A stretch of 64,000 nucleotides of DNA from NCBI GenBank assembly GCA_028554795.2, contig CM068829.1, forward strand, positions 137,585,579 to 137,649,578, read 5' to 3'. The position numbers and the translations under genes are program-made. Positions 45,891 through 58,235 of this stretch are shown here, piece after piece. The notes under the pieces were generated by a model. That model was not told the origin of the DNA, ran no database searches, and was given only the letters and a program-made list of their open reading frames with translations. Each line of letters opens with the position of its first letter. Position 1 is the first letter of the stretch. Origin of the DNA: Sinohyriopsis cumingii. Taxonomy: Eukaryota; Mollusca; Bivalvia; Unionida; Unionidae.

Positions 45891-47431
45891 CATGATAAAG
45901 CCAGCATCAAGCCAGGTACAAAAGATAATGACTGAGTGAGTAATTTTAACTGATTATCTTAATTAAAGATGCTAAAAGAGTAAAAACAGGTGTCAATTGA
46001 GTAATAGGGCATTAAATTGGCTGACAGAATTGGTATTTAACATATTAATTTCATAAGGATAGCAAGAAACTAAGCGTAGTGGGACAAGCGCATGGCATGG
46101 CAAAGGTCCTAAAGCACAGCAGGCTGAAACTATAGCACAGTGGGACCATTAAAAGACCACTGTGAGGTCAATGGTTAAAATTACATCAAGTGGCAAAGAA
46201 AACTATCTATTAGTAACACCTAAAAGATCTATTTATATATTCATGCACCCTTCTAAAAAGACTGAAAATTTATTGTACACTATGTACAAATGGTTTCTCT
46301 TCATTCTGGCCAATCACGCAGTGTAACCAATCTTCAAAATAAGCAGTTCAATTTGAAACATTTTTCGAAAATGTGAGGGGTGGGTTTGTTATCAGACAAT
46401 GATAGCTTTGGAGTGTTTGTTATCATCACATAATTATGAGCTCCAATGAGTCATGTAATCCAAAGAGTCATGTGATTCAAAGAGTCATGTGATGTGATGT
46501 ATATCATAATAAGTAAGTGTTAATTGTATTTAATGCTATAGAAATAAATTTACATTCCTTAGAAATTGAGCTACTTGCCTTTCACAGTAAGCATCCCTGG
46601 GTTACCACATCACCACATTTAGTCAGTATCACCAGACATAAAAAAAAAATTACAAAGAAGAAGCAAGTATGGCTGACTACTTACCTTGGCATTATGCTAA
46701 AACACAAAAGCACAGCACCTAATTACTGCCAATTTAGAAACAACTCCAACACCTAATCATTCAAAGTAAGTTCATGAATTTTACATTTTACATTAGTACT
46801 AAGGATTCATCTGAAAAATGACAATCCAGGACCATAGTTTTTAAAAAATAATTTAATGTCAGAGATTGTACATAGCAGAATAATAAAGTTTAATCAATTT
46901 CCAGAGTAGAAGATGAATGATGGCTAAGACAAGACAATGCATACAAACAAGCTCATATCATCTTAAAAAGAAAAAAAATACAGTATTTTCTTTGTACATT
47001 TAAGGGTAAACAGTTAAATGGAAACGAAAAATCCTATCACATTCTCTACTTATATCTTTTATAACACTAAATGTTCCCAACAGTTATTTCTTTGCTAGAA
47101 GTGAAAAACACAAAACTCAGATTGGATCATGGTTTCAAGTTCTGAAGTTGATTTTGAAAATGGCATGATCAAACATATATTTATTCATTTTTGTTTGTGT
47201 TCTTCCTACAACTTTGTAATTAAAACAATTGAAGAAATCATTTGGTTATGACTGCCTGAATGGATTGCTTACACTGCTGTTAATGTTGACACACTATCTA
47301 ATAACTGTGAGGTCAGTGTAGTTATTATAAGGTAATGAGAACCACAAGCTTCAGAGTGGGTCAAAACGGTCACTTTTTTTTACGTCTCATGTCACTTTTA
47401 GTACATAAAGGAAAATGTTAAGATGCCTTAA
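45891..47431. other. No gene recognised
   Basis: AT-rich. A 16-17-bp triplet of 'gagtcatgtgattcaaa' variants lies at about 46,445-46,495. The other open frames look random. Confidence 0.4.
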
Positions 47432-47765
47432 CTTTGTAACATGCAAGACAAAAGAGTACTTCACAACATGTAAGACAAAGGAGTAATCCATACATGCAAG
47501 AAAAGAGTATTCCACAATGTGAAAGAAAACAAGAGTAATTCATAATATGCAAGACAGGAGTACTACACAATGAGCAATACAAAAGGAGTAATCCATAACA
47601 TCAAGATAAAAGAGTACTCCACAATGGAGTAATCCGAAATATGCAAGACAAGAGTACTCCACCATGTGCAAGACAACAGGAGTAGTCCATAACATGCAAG
47701 ACAAAAAGTACTCCACAAAATTTAAGAATAAGTAGGAATAACACAACATACAAGACAAAGAAATG
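47432..47765. repeat. Minisatellite, about 31-bp unit, about 11 copies
   Basis: 'acatgcaagacaaaagagta' alternates with 'ctccaca' and 'atccata' endings, giving a partial 62-bp dimer period. The minus-strand open frames over it are by-products. Confidence 0.9.
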
Positions 47766-48183
47766 ACCTCCAAGTACTGTAGATGTAATAAATGTCACTT
47801 CATTGGAAAAATCCAAAACTTTCAACATTTAATAAACAACATTTAACATTTGTATTTCAAGCTTTTGACATCTATTTCAATCAAGGCAAGAAATTGACCC
47901 ATTTTGTCAGATTTCAATGAAAGACACGGAAGATGCTTTCTCTATGAGACCTCAAGCTTGCATGATTAAATAAATTTACTGGTTAATTTATAGACAGGTT
48001 AAAATTGATTCTTAGCAAAAGTTAAGTAACTGAATGCTTATGTTTTACTGCCATAAAAATTACTTTATGCTGCAAATGTAATCAGAGTTTGCTTGATCTG
48101 CACCACTAGAGCTTGAAATGATAAAAGTAACGGATAACAGTGCTCATTCAATTTTGGACTAATAAAGTACTCTGGATTATTGT
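47766..48183. other. No gene recognised
   Basis: AT-rich; the part after 48,090 may belong to the interspersed repeat that follows. Confidence 0.35.
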
Positions 48184-48450
48184 GAAGTCATTCAAACACA
48201 TTCTGGATTGTATCACTGTGTTATAGCAGAGCATTCCAGACTATTGAAATTTATTTGGTACATTCTATACATTTTGGTCTTGTGACTGTACATGTAGGAT
48301 TATTCAGGATTTAACTCACAATGCTGTAATTGTCTCTTGAATTTCTACTTTGCAGTGTAGAAAAATAAATTGCTTGTTGAATTTACTTATGTTGCTGGTT
48401 TCACATTCTTTTTGTTATGTATTTTATAACCAAGTTTTGAAACACTAGAC
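48184..48450. repeat. Second copy of the 270-bp repeat of 26.0 kb; possible solo LTR
   Basis: 'ggattgtatcactgtgttat', 'gtagaaaaataaattgcttg' and 'gctggtttcacattc' align with the copy at 25,978-26,245. With no pol sequence nearby this would be a solo LTR if the LTR reading is correct. Confidence 0.45.
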
Positions 48451-48596
48451 ATTGCAATGGGCCAATAACTGAAGTATGTGATTGCTTTTCATTTAATGCC
48501 ACATTTAGATTAATAAACAAATAACAACAAAATCAACTTACATTAAAATTTGGAAAACAAATCTCTGAATGTAACTATTAGTAGGAAGATTATGTT

Positions 48597-48705
48597 AAGT
48601 CCCAATAAAGTTTGGATAAAGTCCCAATAAAGTTTGGATAAAGTCCCAATAAAATTTGGATAAAGTCCCAATAAAGTTTGGATAAAGTCCCAATAAAATT
48701 TGGAG
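48597..48705. repeat. Short tandem repeat, 22-bp unit, 5 copies
   Basis: Unit 'gtcccaataaagtttggata' plus two bases, nearly identical. Variants with 'aaatttgg' alternate in the last three copies. Confidence 0.95.
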
Positions 48706-48726
48706 TCCTGTAATGGCATAACATTC

Positions 48727-48912
48727 ATACTCACTTATAAATCATCTCCAACTTCTAAAATGTAGACCCTGAAATCCTGTTGCACAATGCAACAGATCAT
48801 CAGGGTTGATGTTCTATGATCTACTGATTACTACTAACAAACTGCATATATCCAGGTTTTCCAGTGCATTATGGGTCTGTGCAGCTGGACTTGACTTATA
48901 ACCAAGCATGAG
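48727..48912. mobile_element. Fold-back/MITE-like element (family D)
   Basis: The left end 'atactcacttataaatcatc' pairs with the right end 'ggacttgacttataaccaag'. Internally 'tgttgcacaatgcaaca' is itself palindromic. Copies at 50.2, 52.2 and 59.6 kb share the end and centre motifs. No ORF. Confidence 0.6.
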
Positions 48913-50237
48913 TCAATTTTTGCCCTGCAATGACATGCTGTTAACTTGATTCCTCTGTCTCTTTCACAGATTATATGATGGTCACTGCAGATGATTGCAT
49001 TAACATTTAAAAATCTGTCTAATGCACATCACAAAAGTGCACTATTACATTTTTAAGAAAAAGTGCAATATTCAGGTTCATTTCAGCAAAATATATGACA
49101 AGCTGAAGGATTACTGAGACTGGTACTAAAACTGAGTAACAAAGACAGTGTTTATCAAAACCATTTAGGAATTACAGGACTGCAGTCTACATGTGAAATC
49201 TACTTAGCTCTGAAATTAAACAGCTTTACAACATGCAAACACTACACACCTCCAAAAGTGAAGATTCAAGAAATGGAAGTGCTCCAATGAGCATGGGTAA
49301 TTTTATGTTTTGCATAGAAACACACCTCTATGAAGAGTTTACATAGTTCAAATTACAAGTCATAAATTAGAGTGACCTTAGCCAGTCATCCCAACAAAAC
49401 AAAGTAAAGGGGACAAGTGTTTGGAACTATTTTCTTAGATACATAACTTAAATGTCTACCAAGCTGGCTGGCGTAGGAATGATATCCAAAACTGGATAAT
49501 AAACTGCCAGATGGCTGATGAATATACTCATTGCCGATGGAGCTGAGTGGGTCAATCTACTTTAAAAATTAAATTGGAGAACTAAGCAAACTGAGATCAG
49601 TTATCACATGTGATGCATTTTTAATTCCACATGAAATTGCACGGTAGAATGGAGTTCTTTCAAAGTTAGGTTTGAAGATACAATATTTTGTACAAAAAAT
49701 TTAAAAAAATTGATTTAATAATAATTAATGATTTAATAAACATTTATGATTTACTACATTCATATTATTGCAGAAATTACTAAAATGATGATAGATACAC
49801 ATAAATTAAATTACAGTATACAAAATGAAAACAAAATAGAGGAATCAAGTATACACTGTTTAGTTTAACTATGTTTGTATACTTAAAATACATACATGTT
49901 GCTAGATACATCACAATGGAGAGAGATACAAGATTGCAGTTTAAAAATCTGCAAGACTATTTTTGTCTGCTTATGTACATTGTTAGAATCTGAATACAAG
50001 CTATGAAAGTTAAAACACTGTTTAGATAACTATTTTGGCACATAAATTATGTTACTATGGGAATAAAACATGCTCAAGACAGATTTGTTGTGTTAAATAA
50101 ATGAGAGTAAACCTTTAAAATATATCCTGAACTTATTATCAAGGAATATCTGATTTTCTATTAAAATAAATTACAGAATGGGAAATAATTGATATCCAGC
50201 ATTAACATGTCATAAAATGACGGCAAAAACTGACGTG
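48913..50237. other. No gene recognised
   Basis: AT-rich. 'caaaagtgcactattacatt' at about 49,030 resembles 'aaaagcgcattattacacat' at 52,520 and may be part of a longer family D element. Confidence 0.4.
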
Positions 50238-50458
50238 CTCCATATGTGCTCACTTATAGGTCAAGTCCAGCTGCAATAAACATAGACCTTGATATGCAAG
50301 TGCATAATGCACTAGCAGATTAGGGTTGATGTTGTTTGTTTTACCGATTAGTCCTAAAAAACTGCAGAAACCCAGACTTGCTGGCTTATTAGTTGACAGC
50401 AGATCTGGATTCATGCTGTTTGCAACTTGAATTATAAGTAAATGTATACCTCTAAGGG
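50238..50458. mobile_element. Fold-back/MITE-like element (family D)
   Basis: The left 'ctcacttataggtcaagtcc' is mirrored by the right 'gcaacttgaattataagtaa'. The centre holds 'gcaagtgcataatgcacta'. The 89-codon minus-strand frame over it is not a gene. Confidence 0.6.
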
Positions 50459-50825
50459 CTGTATGGTCATTCTTCCAGTATCCATTGCAGACTTTACTGA
50501 TCAGTCTTTCAGTGTCCATTTCTGATAAACTGTCAGACTTACATCTTCAGTGTTTTAAAATTTTACTCAACCAATTTGTCTGTATATTAAGCTTTTAGTT
50601 ATAAATTAATTAAAAATTTAATTCAAAAACATGGAAAAAGCTTGAAAAGTGAAGAAATAAATAACGACAAAACAATCAGTTTAAGCATGTAAGATAGTTC
50701 TGTATACATGTCTCTTGCTACAATACAGTACATTACAGAAAAAAGATGCCACAGCTTTACAGGATCTCAAAAAAGACTGCTTTGGAAATCTTTGTATTAT
50801 CATCTACATACTTAAATCTTTCAAA
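50459..50825. other. No gene recognised
   Basis: AT-rich, nothing recognised. Confidence 0.35.
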
Positions 50826-51150
50826 TTTGATATTTACTGCTGTTTGTTGACATTTACTGCTCATTGTTATCTACTGCTCATTGTTGATATTTACTGCTCA
50901 TTGTTATCTACTGCTCATTGTTGATATTTACTGCTCATTGTTGATATTTACTGCTCATTGTTGATATTTACTGATCATTGTTATCTACTGCTCATTGTTG
51001 ATATTTACTGCTCATTGTTGATATTTACTGATCATTGTTATCTACTGCTCATTGTTGATATTTGCTGCTCATTGTTATCTATTGCTCATTGTTGATATCT
51101 ACTTTTCATTGTTGATATCTAAAGCTCACTGTTGATATCTACTGCTCATT
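50826..51150. repeat. Minisatellite, mixed 17- and 20-bp units, about 17 copies
   Basis: 'tactgctcattgttgatatt' (20 bp) alternates with 'tactgctcattgttatc' (17 bp). Later copies are diverged. Confidence 0.94.
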
Positions 51151-51627
51151 GTTACTTTCTGAAGCACACATATGATGAACACCTACATTCTAGATTACCT
51201 GCACATTAAGCTGGGAATCCCCAGTTGTTATGAATAGACTGGACTCAATTTTGAGCTTAACGATTGGTGATCACAATCATAGTTGCGAAAGCTATTTTGG
51301 GTTTCTTTATTGTTTACTTTTATTGAACAGTTTTTCACTGAAAATGTCTTAATATGAATATATTCCCACCAAAATATATCTGACAGTCTGGATTTCTGTC
51401 TGAAAATACAGTTGTGGTCATTTGCATTTCAGGAGAAATTTGGTTGTCCTTTTCTCATAAATGGGTCACATAGCAGTCATTTAATATATTAGATACAGGC
51501 TATAGCATTATTTAAACCTCCAGAAAGCCCATTTTACTTATTTCCAACATGTGGCACTGTGAAAAGACCAAACAAATGGCAGTTGTTTATGATTCAGGCA
51601 CTTGGGTAGCACTTGTATGGAAATATG
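51151..51627. other. No gene recognised
   Basis: AT-rich, nothing recognised. Confidence 0.35.
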
Positions 51628-51768
51628 AAACCAGTATATGAATTACACTCAAGGAAACCAGTCTATGAATTTCACTCAAGGGAACCAGTGTATGAATTTC
51701 ACTCAAGAGAACCAGTCTATGAATTTCACTCAAGGAAACCAGTCTATGAATTTCACTCAAGAGACCAC
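51628..51768. repeat. Short tandem repeat, 27-bp unit, 5 copies
   Basis: 'accagtctatgaatttcact' plus 'caaggaa'. Being a multiple of 3 it keeps frames open on both strands (70-97 codons), which I take as artefact. Confidence 0.95.
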
Positions 51769-51942
51769 AAGTAATATGTTTCATATGGGTAAGTGTCATT
51801 ACAATAGAGGTAAATATTATATGAACATTAACAAAACATCCAATACACCAGATCCTTTATTAACAGGAAACAGGTTTAACTGTAACCAAACAGTGATTGT
51901 CACTTTAGAGTGGTACTTAGCACATTGCTAATTTTCACTGCA

Positions 51943-52075
51943 CTTTAAACATTACTTGTTGGTGATACAAGAAACATTACTCTTTGGGAATACAAGAAAC
52001 ATTACTCATTCATAATATAAGAAACATTACTCGTTTGTAATACAAGAAACATTACTTGTTAGTAATACAAGAACA
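51943..52075. repeat. Short tandem repeat, 25-bp unit, 5 copies
   Basis: 'aaacattactcgttggtaat' followed by 'acaag' recurs five times with small changes. Confidence 0.92.
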
Positions 52076-52229
52076 AGGTAGAAATCAATCAGACTTGTAC
52101 ACACAAAGAGTTTAGCACTACAAATACAAACAAACAAATTGATGGAAATGTATCTTATTGATGCACATATATGTATATTATAATCAAATCTTTACAAATT
52201 CTGTTAGATAATACATTTTATACACACAT

Positions 52230-52440
52230 TATCATATCTACTCATGTGTAAGTTGGTTCATACTGCAAACATCATAGACCTAGATTTGCTGGTGCATTAT
52301 GCAATGAAAGATCAGGCTCTTGTTTTACTTATTAGCCCTAACAAAATGCACAAACCTCAGTCGTATGGTGCGTTATGCAATATAATTCTGGGTCTATGTA
52401 GTTTGCAGTTGGATTCAACATATAAGCAAGTATATATGGT
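52230..52440. mobile_element. Fold-back/MITE-like element (family D)
   Basis: The left 'catactgcaaacatcataga' is mirrored by the right 'ctatgtagtttgcagttgga'. The centre has 'gctggtgcattatgcaat' and 'tggtgcgttatgcaatat'. Confidence 0.6.
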
Positions 52441-53014
52441 AATGTAACACTGAATTTTTTTGTTACATTATTATAAGATATATGTATATAATAAGTTTTC
52501 TAATAACATGACTGTACAAAAGCGCATTATTACACATCTGAAAATGTTGGTATAAAATATTTTAAGTTTAATATGAAAATTTAACCTTTGAATATTATTG
52601 TCTTGTACATATCTCTAAATATGGACAGAACACAATTTAATGAAACTGATTAAATGGAATGAAAATAATAGTTAAACAAGTTTTGTATAACTTATCTGTA
52701 ATTTGTACAAGTATTCTATGGAATGTTTGTTACTTAGTGGGGAATGTTTGGTGGAGAATTAAGCATTACATATTATATGCAATGTATAATTCACTGAAAA
52801 TTTACCTAGTGAGTGTCTTAATTATTTAAGCAAATGAGATGTAAAGAAACTAGATTGGGGATTAGATCAAAAACAATTAATAGCTCCTATTAAAGGATGT
52901 TGGGTCACATGGGGCTGACTCACAATTGCTGGTTTCTGATAACTCCTTTGTTTAACCAAAATACTATGGGAAAAATTGATTCAGCTGAGTGTACTTTCTA
53001 AACACTTAACAATT
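52441..53014. other. No gene recognised
   Basis: AT-rich, nothing recognised apart from the possible family D tail near 52,520. Confidence 0.35.
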
Positions 53015-54542
53015 GGGCTAGTGCTATTATGGGCTAATTTATGTAACCAGTTTACCAACTGAGTGAATGTTATAATGGGCTAATTTATATAACCACTTTA
53101 CCAATTGGGTGAATGCTATTATGGGATAATTTATGTAACCAGTTTACCAACTGAGTGAATGTTATAATAGGCTAATTTATGTAACTGCTTTACCAATTGA
53201 GTGAGTGCTATTATGGGCTAATTTATGTAACCAGTTTGGCAACTGGGTTAGTGCTATTATAAGCTAATTTATGTAACCACTTTAGCAACTGAGTGGATGT
53301 TATTATGGGCTAATTTATGTAACCACTTTACCAACTGGGCTAGTATTATTATGGGCTAATTTATGTAACCACATTACCAAATGAGTGAGTGTTATTATGG
53401 GATAATTCATGTAACCACTTCAATAACTGAGTGAGTGTTATTATGGGTTAATTTATGTAACCACTTTACCAATTGAGTGAGTGCTATTACGGCCCAATTT
53501 ATGTAAACACTGTTCCAGTTGAGTGAGTGCTATTATGGGCTAATTTATGTAAACCCATTATCAGTTGAGTGAGTGCTATTATGGGCTAATTTATGTAAAC
53601 ACATTACTAAACGAGTAATTGCTATTATGGGTCAACTTATGTAAACACTGTACCAATTGAGTGAGTGCTATTATGGACTAATTTATGTAAACACTGTACC
53701 AGTTGAGTGAGTGTTATTATGGGCTAATTTATGTAAACATTGTACCAAATGAGTGAGTGTTATTATGGGCTAATTTAGTTAACCACTTTACCAACTGAGT
53801 GCTATTATGGGCCAATTTATGTAACCACTTTACCAACTGAGTGAGTGCTATTATGGGCTAATTTATGTAAACCCATTACCAGTTGAGTGAGTGCTATTAT
53901 GGCTAATTTATGTAAACACATTACCAAATGAGTAATTGCTATTATGGGTCAACTTATGTAAACACTGTACCAATTGAGTAAGTGCTATTATGGGCTAATT
54001 TATGTAAACACTGTACCAGTTGAGTGAGTGTTATTATGGGCTAATTTATGTAAACACTGTACCAATTGAGTGAGTGTTATTATGGGCTAATTTATTCAAC
54101 CACTTTACCAATTGAGTGCTATTATGGGCCAATTTATGTAACCACTTTACCAATTGAGTGAGTGCTATTATGGCCCAATTTATATAAACACTGTACCAAT
54201 TGAGTGAGTGCTATTATGGGCCAATTTATGTAACCACTTTACCAACTGAGTGAGTACTATTATGGGCTAATTTATGTAAACACTGTACCAATTGAGTGAG
54301 TGCTATTATGGGCCAATTTATGTAACCACTTTACCAACTGAGTGAGTGCTATTATGGGCTAATTTATATAAACACTGTACCAATTGAGAAAGTGCTATTA
54401 TGGGCCAATTTATGTAACCACTTTACCAATTGAGAGAGTGATATTATGGGCCAATTTATGTAACCACTTTACCAACTGAGAGAGTGCTATTATGGGCCAA
54501 TTTATGTAACCTCTGTACCAACTGAGTGAGTGTTATTATGGG
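53015..54542. repeat. Minisatellite, about 46-bp unit, about 33 copies
   Basis: 'gctattatgggctaatttat' and 'gtaaccactttaccaactga' plus 'gtgagt'. Variants (aacactgtaccaattgag; aacccattaccagttgag) occur in repeated order, for example 53,530-53,640 and 53,860-53,960, indicating block duplication of about 330 bp. Confidence 0.97.
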
Positions 54543-55321
54543 CATTACTTATATTCCATAAAAAGAATGCCCTGTAAAGAATTATGCAAATGTAGGTACC
54601 AGAAAAATGAACAATAATAAAATAAAAGTCCTTTTCCATTTGAACAAAGTTATAGAATGCATCAAATATTTGTGATGAAAAAGTGGAAAGACTGGTTTCA
54701 AGACTTTGCAACTAAAACTGACAATTGCCAAGGACAGTTGCAAGTTGTGGAAAGCACTCTTTTTAATCCTGATTTCCCAACAGCATCATAATATTTATTA
54801 TTTGAAAAGAAAAAAAGATTTTATATGTATTACAATTTATATTTCTATAAAAATCACAAGTGTATGAAAGAAAAGGGTGAGAAATTGTTACATTTCAAGT
54901 TCTTTTGCCAAAGATTGATAAATTTCTCCAGTATAATGTACTCTCTAATTAGGCATTACCACTTCATGGCATTAAACTCTACTGGCTGCCATTAAATTCT
55001 TATAATGAGGCAGTACTTTCTTCTAAGGCAGCACTGTTACAAGGCATACCACCCTATTGATTTCCATGGACAGTGTTATAATGAGGTAATAATTACAGTC
55101 AAGTACAATGCCCTAAATTGCATTTGCGAACACTGTGTAAACAAAAATTTGTCAAGGATCAAAGACGTGTCCAGTATACAAAGGTTTGAGTAGTATTAGA
55201 ACTGCATCATTGGTTCTAAAATATCTGGTGAGTCAGCAGAGAAGCCTAAGTTACTGAGGGTCAAGTTTAGGGAAAATTAAATGTGCTTTATAATTTTCAT
55301 CTTACTAGTAATAAGCAAGAA
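54543..55321. other. No gene recognised
   Basis: AT-rich; worn 'ggcattaccacttcatggca' and 'ggcattaaactctactggct' suggest an old local repeat at 54,945-55,090. No ORF of note. Confidence 0.4.
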
Positions 55322-55552
55322 ACAGTCTCTGTCAATGAATATTAAATATAAGGAACCAGCCTCTGTCAACGTATATTAAATAGATGGAACCAGTCTGTCA
55401 ATGAATATTAAATATATGAAACCAGTCCCTATCAATGAATATTAAATATATGGAACCAGTCTGTCAATGAATATTAAATATATGGAAACAGTTTGTCAAT
55501 GAATATTGAAAATATGGAACAAGTTCCTGTCAATGAATATAAAATATACTGA
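55322..55552. repeat. Minisatellite, about 32-bp unit, 7 copies
   Basis: 'ggaaccagtctgtcaatgaa' plus 'tattaaatatat', with indels in 'tctctg'. Confidence 0.92.
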
Positions 55553-56575
55553 AAATGGAATTTTTCACCACAAATGTGCAGTATGATGCTGATTCAGATA
55601 TTTTTCACATTCTTAGCTGAATGTTTGAATGTATTCTGAATATTTTGTATCCTGCAGTAATCTTGGGAGTCATATTTAATATTAAAATAATTACTGATGC
55701 ACACTTTTAGAGATTCTAAAGTGTTGCTTTAAAATTCTCATGATTTTGGGGAATAAAAAATACACATTCTAGGTGTTGTCAAAGGATTGTCAAATGCCAC
55801 CCTTACTTCACAATTATTATCATACATAGTTACAATTTGACACTTTTATCCAATGTCATATTAAAATCTGAAATGGCCTATAAACAAACACGATGGTACA
55901 AGTTATGAAGATGTCAATGAGGCAACTGGTGCAATCTGAAAATATTTTTTATTTGTTTGAACTTGTTAAAGAAAACATCCAGTTTTACAATCTGTGTGGT
56001 CTGATGCAGTGATAGTAACATTATTTTCAACTAAAATGTTTTAAGGTACACTTGCCTTAACGATTCCAGTTTAGTTTCCAAAACTATCATTACAAACCCC
56101 AAGTAGGTTCATGTCTTCTTGCTGGATCCTGCTGGATCCCTCTACCATGAGCTCAAAAGGAATACTCAGACAGACACTGATGTTCAGTAAATAATAATAC
56201 TGATTTTTCTGCCTTTTTTTGCTGACCACAGCCAAGTATCTAAATTTAAGCTTCATTATTTAAAATGCTAATTATTACCAACTCCTTTAATAAGCCTTCA
56301 TTTGTTTCATGTTTCAAGCAATGCTATCATGTAAAAACAAAAGCTTGATTATGCATGCTTTGCTCAAACTACATGGGTAGATTATAGTGTTTGATGTACT
56401 TCCTATACAGTTCATCCAGTTCCATGTTGAAATCCCCAAATTTTATGAAAATCTCGATCTAGAACAAATCACATGTTTTTCATAGTGTTGTGTAAGTCTG
56501 TAATTTAAAGGTAACTCAGTAAGTATGAAATGGTAAGGCTTTGCCAGTCTGCTCTGGAAATGAAATTATAGATAT
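55553..56575. other. No confident gene
   Basis: A minus-strand open frame (56,256-56,071) includes 'SRIQQEDMNLLGVCNDSFGN' but has no good splice context. It includes a 10-bp tandem (ggatcctgct twice). Not called. Confidence 0.35.
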
Positions 56576-56660
56576 TGGATGGAAAGATGAATAGTATAAC
56601 AGAAGAAAACCTAAAGAAAATATCTAAACTGAAGAATTGTGAATAGTAAAAAGCACATCT
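56576..56660. repeat. Leader-like repeat (copy 1) preceding the 30-bp array
   Basis: 'ggatggaaagatgaatag' and 'ctgaagaattgtgaatag' resemble copies at 57,905-57,975 and 58,150-58,235. Each lies beside a tandem array. Confidence 0.55.
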
Positions 56661-57854
56661 AGACCAATAGTTCAATGTGTACCAATGTCGACCACTAGTT
56701 CAATATGTGTACCAATGTGGACCACTAGTTCAATATGTGTACCAATGTGGACCACTAGTTCATTATATGTAACAATGTGGACCACTAGTTCAACATGTAT
56801 ACCAATGTGGACAACTAGTTCAATATGTGTACCAATGTGAACCACTAGTTCAATACGTGGACCAATGTGGATGACTAGTTCAATATGTATACCAATGTGG
56901 ACCACTAGTTCATTATGTGTACCAATGTGGACCACTAGTTCAATATGTGTACCAATGTGGACCACTAGTTCAATATGTGTAACAATGTGGACAACTAGTT
57001 CAATATGTGTACCAATGTCAACCACTAGTTCAATATGTGTACCAATGTGGACCACTAGTTCAATATGTGTACCAATGTGGACCACTAGTTCAATATGTAT
57101 ACCAATGTGGACCACTAGTTCAATATGTGTACCAATGTGGACCACTAGTTCAATATGTGTACCAATGTGGACCACTAGTTCAATATGTGTAACAATGTGG
57201 ACAACTAGTTCAATATGTGTACCAATGTCGACCACTAGTTCAATATGTGTACCAATGTGGACCACTAGTTCAATATGTGTACCAATGTGGACCACTAGTT
57301 CAATATGTATACCAATGTGGACAACTAGTTCAATATGTGTACCAATGTGAACCACTAGTTCAATACATGGACCAATGTGGACCTCTAGTTCAATATGTGT
57401 ACCAATGTGAACCACTAGTTCAATACGTGGACCAATGTGGACCTCTAGTTCAATATGTGTACCAATGTGAACCACTAGTTCAATACGTGGACCAATGTGG
57501 ACCTCTAGTTCAATATGTGTACCAATGTGGACCACTAGTTCAATATGTGTACCAATGTGAACCACTAGTTCAATATGTGGACCAATGTGGACCTCTAGTT
57601 CAATATGTATACCAATGTGGACCACTAGTTCAATATGTGTACCAATGTGGACCACTAGTTCAATATGTGTACCAATGTGGACCACTAGTTCAATATGTAT
57701 ACCAATGTGGACCACTAGTTCAATATGTGTACCAATGTGGACCACTAGTTCAATATGTGTACCAATGTGGACCACTAGTTTAATGTGTACCAATGTAGAC
57801 CACCAGTTCAATAAGCGTACTAATATAGAAGATTAGTTCAATGTGTACCACACT
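56661..57854. repeat. Minisatellite, 30-bp unit, about 39 copies
   Basis: Unit 'accactagttcaatatgtgt' plus 'accaatgtgg'. The unit is a multiple of 3, so two plus-strand frames and one minus-strand frame stay open, the longest 379 codons (minus, decapeptide ELVVHIGTHI). There is no start context, domain or codon signal to suggest a real protein. A variant pair recurs 210 bp apart (56,985 and 57,195), a 7-unit higher-order period. Confidence 0.97.
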
Positions 57855-57904
57855 CCAAAGAAATGCCTTGAATTGTTTGAGAGTTAGGCTCCAGAAACTT
57901 GAGT

Positions 57905-58235
57905 GCAATTATGGATAGATGAATGGATAGAAAAATGAATAAAAACATTAAAATATTGAAAATGAAGATCTGTGAATGCCATAAGGCACACCGGGATGAC
58001 AAGTCCAATATGTGCTACAAGTACACAGCACACCGGGATGACAAGTCCAATATATGCTAAAAGTACATGGTATACCAGGATGACAAGTCCAATATGTGCT
58101 ACAAGTATCTGAGATACCCTGAACAGAGAGTTATATTCCAAAAATCTAAGTGTCAGTAATGGAAGGATGAATGGATGGGTAGAAAAATGGACAAAGACAA
58201 GTAACAAACACTGAAGCTGAAGAACTGTGAATAGC
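57905..58235. repeat. Two leader-like repeats enclosing a 45-bp array of 3 copies
   Basis: Between leaders at 57,905-57,975 and 58,150-58,235 lie three copies of 'gggatgacaagtccaatatg' plus 'tgctacaagtac' (57,990-58,125). The layout repeats that at 56.6 kb. Confidence 0.7.

Noticed and set aside
50250-50519. 89-codon minus-strand frame
   Set aside because: Coincides with a fold-back element; no domain or splice context.
56672-57811. 379-codon minus-strand open frame and overlapping plus-strand frames
   Set aside because: By-product of a 30-bp repeat unit divisible by three; the peptide is a pure decapeptide repeat with no other support.
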